Both the position numbers and the translations under genes were made by a program. Under the pieces are notes generated by a model. It had not been told where the DNA came from and did no database searches. It saw only the letters and a program-made list of their open reading frames with translations. A stretch of DNA of 41,771 nucleotides from CAUZJO01 sp963580245 (lineage in GTDB: Bacteria > Sumerlaeota > Sumerlaeia > MVZB01): positions 1-41,771 of the forward strand of contig CAUZJO010000017.1 of the NCBI GenBank assembly GCA_963580245.1, given 5' to 3'. Positions 40,453 to 41,771 of this stretch are shown here, piece by piece. The stretch's first letter is position 1, and every line of letters begins with the position of its first letter.

Positions 40453-41204
40453 CCCGGTGCCTCCCGACCCATGGCGCGTTTCATCGGCTTGGCCGGCGGC
40501 GGGGAGACTTGTCCATGGGGGACGGCCCCTTCAACCCTCGCGGCCGCTTCGCCGAATATAGGATCGGTGTCGTTGTTGTAGAGGTGTTGGATCACCTCGC
40601 CGGTCGCCTCGACCAGCTGGTTGCGTTCGTAGCGGGTGATGATGCTTTCGAGCACCTGAGCGGCCACGAAGGCCGGGATGGCGATCGCGAGGCCCCACAG
40701 CGTCGTGACCAACGCCTCCTGGATGCCGATCGAGAGCAGCTTGACCGACTTCTCCTCGGCCACGGCGAAATTGTAAAAGGTGTTCATCATGCCCAGGATC
40801 GTCCCCATCAGGCCCAGCAGCGGGGCGATCGTATAGAGCGTTGACAGCGTGTTCAGCCGGTCGCGCATCTCGTCGGCCGCGAAGGCGGCGGCCTCGCTGA
40901 CCGAGGATTCAAGCTGCTGGCGCTGGGGTTTCTGCGCCGTGAGGTCGAAGTCCTTGAGCGTCAGCCAGACCGCACGCGCCAGCGGGACCTCGAGCCGGCG
41001 CAGGTCCATCACGAACTTGCGCCGCGCCAGCACGCCGTCGATGCGCTGGGCCTGCTTGGCGATTTGCGGATCGAGCACCCGCCCCTTGCGCAGCCGGATC
41101 AGGCCCTGCAGCACCGCGCCGACCATCAGCAACGAGCAGGGGATCAGCACGAACATCATCGGCCCGCCGTTGAGCACGAATTTTTGGATCAATGTATCCA
41201 TCAT
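40449..41204 (-). CDS. exbB: ExbB/TolQ/MotA-family proton channel
   Basis: 251 residues. A first helix ('GGPMMFVLIPCSLLMVGAVLQ'), a cytoplasmic loop of about 90 residues, then the paired pore helices 'LSTLYTIAPLLGLMGTILGMMNTF' and 'GIQEALVTTLWGLAIAIPAFVAAQV', the classic MotA/TolQ/ExbB signature. The C-terminal tail is Pro-rich. It is the first gene of a two-gene operon with ExbD. The start may be 41204 or the adjacent ATG at 41201; no strong ribosome site is visible. Confidence 0.92.
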   Translation of the reverse strand: MMDTLIQKFVLNGGPMMFVLIPCSLLMVGAVLQGLIRLRKGRVLDPQIAKQAQRIDGVLARRKFVMDLRRLEVPLARAVWLTLKDFDLTAQKPQRQQLESSVSEAAAFAADEMRDRLNTLSTLYTIAPLLGLMGTILGMMNTFYNFAVAEEKSVKLLSIGIQEALVTTLWGLAIAIPAFVAAQVLESIITRYERNQLVEATGEVIQHLYNNDTDPIFGEAAARVEGAVPHGQVSPPPAKPMKRAMGREAPG

Positions 41205-41354
41205 GGTCGGGGTTACTCTCGGTCCAGGGCGGTGGGGCGGGGCTGGGTCAACGGGAGCTCCGCTGATCCTATCCGCGCCGGCGAATCACGGCCCATCTTA
41301 AGCATCCGGGCCCCCAAAATGCCACCACGGATCAATGCCGACGGCCTGGGGGGG

Positions 41355-41517
41355 TGTGATTCAGTTTTGGGAGTAAACGCCGCTTCGATAAAGGAACCCG
41401 TTCCGGTGGATGATCGACTCCCGTCTCTCGTCCTCGTAATCGGTCTTCTGCGCGAACAACAATCGAGGGGGAATTCGATGATAAACTCACGATTACGAGG
41501 ACGAGAGTTGAGAGCCG
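41355..41517 (+). repeat. Interspersed inverted-repeat element, copy B
   Basis: 28-bp arms 41415-41442 and 41490-41517 are inverted repeats matching at about 24 of 28 positions, 47 bp apart. Together with the 60 bp before them they align with the minus strand of 25832-26007. The rest of 41205-41639 (435 bp upstream of the exbB gene) has no supported gene. Its end near 41575-41630 is AT-rich. Confidence 0.75.
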
Positions 41518-41639
41518 AGTCTCCAACACGGCCTCCGCGCCATAGCGCTTTGGGGACGGATGGTTCCGCGCCATGCAATTTTTTAATTTACGCCGCGTTA
41601 CGGATTTTTCAAACCTACTCCCATTATGCTGAGTCCCAT

Positions 41640-41771
41640 CAGTGTCAGTGTCAGTGTCAGTGTCAGTGTCAGTGTCAGTGTCAGTGTCAGTGTCAGTGTC
41701 AGTGTCAGTGTCAGTGTCAGTGTCAGTGTCAGTGTCAGTGTCAGTGTCAGTGTCAGTGTCAGTGTCAGTGT
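41640..41771. repeat. 22 perfect tandem copies of the hexanucleotide CAGTGT
   Basis: From 41640 to the last base the sequence is CAGTGT repeated 22 times without a mismatch, running into the window edge. A 6-bp unit does not shift frame (reads Ser-Val-Ser-Val or similar), but no gene covers it. The length is likely variable and may be under- or over-estimated in an assembly. Confidence 0.95.

Overview
The window is a 41.8 kb piece of a GC-rich bacterial chromosome. It is probably from an uncultivated Planctomycetota/PVC-like or related lineage (Hydrogenedentota and Sumerlaeota are alternatives). The gene content suggests this: a DUF1844 protein, a DUF6786 protein next to a uroporphyrinogen-decarboxylase-family protein, a GH127-like glycosidase, ECF sigma with a zf-HC2 anti-sigma, a PhoX-type phosphatase, and several large secreted proteins of unknown function. 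No rRNA, tRNA or CRISPR array was found, so the assignment is tentative. The right edge runs into a perfect 6-bp tandem repeat, as at a contig end.

Layout. 1-2.8 kb is a mobile-element scrapyard: an IS5-type transposase killed by two stops and a frameshift, the 3' end of an IS110 copy, and a nearly complete second IS110 copy. Upstream of its transposase the second copy carries a 234-nt three-stem structure that reads as a bridge RNA. Its four loop segments match the two element ends and the two target flanks. 2.9-4.8 kb holds a GH127-like glycosidase with its own promoter. 4.8-7.3 kb (minus) is a signalling operon: a small basic protein, a response regulator, and a REC-GAF-HD-GYP cyclic-di-GMP phosphodiesterase. 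7.5-12.4 kb holds heme A synthase, a secreted protein with a frameshifted tail, DUF1844, and a membrane glycosyltransferase. 12.6-17.4 kb is an ECF sigma / anti-sigma-TPR / secreted protein cluster. 17.4-18.7 kb is an AT-richer island with a lipoprotein, two small damaged genes and a 276-bp IS3-derived miniature element. 18.8-25.7 kb holds a UROD-family/DUF6786 pair, an aldehyde dehydrogenase, an Nfu iron-sulfur scaffold, PhoX and a PEGA protein.

From 25.8 kb onwards there is an inverted-repeat element (a second copy lies at 41.4 kb), then an SGNH hydrolase whose catalytic blocks appear in permuted order (II-III-V-I). This is followed by trpB-trpA, a charged TPR protein, and a tightly overlapping run of DUF4870, tsaB, MlaD/MCE, glycosyltransferase and rsmD, then a membrane-anchored unknown. 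36-38 kb has an M16 peptidase on the minus strand. 38-41.2 kb has a molybdate-type ABC permease overlapping a double-GNAT protein, and an ExbB-ExbD pair.

How the parts fit: most genes are housekeeping or envelope functions in short operons joined by 4-bp stop-start overlaps. The accessory material is at 1-2.8 kb, 17.4-18.7 kb and the two repeat copies. The strongest new observation is the decoded bridge RNA. The permuted SGNH hydrolase and the two-copy inverted-repeat family come next.
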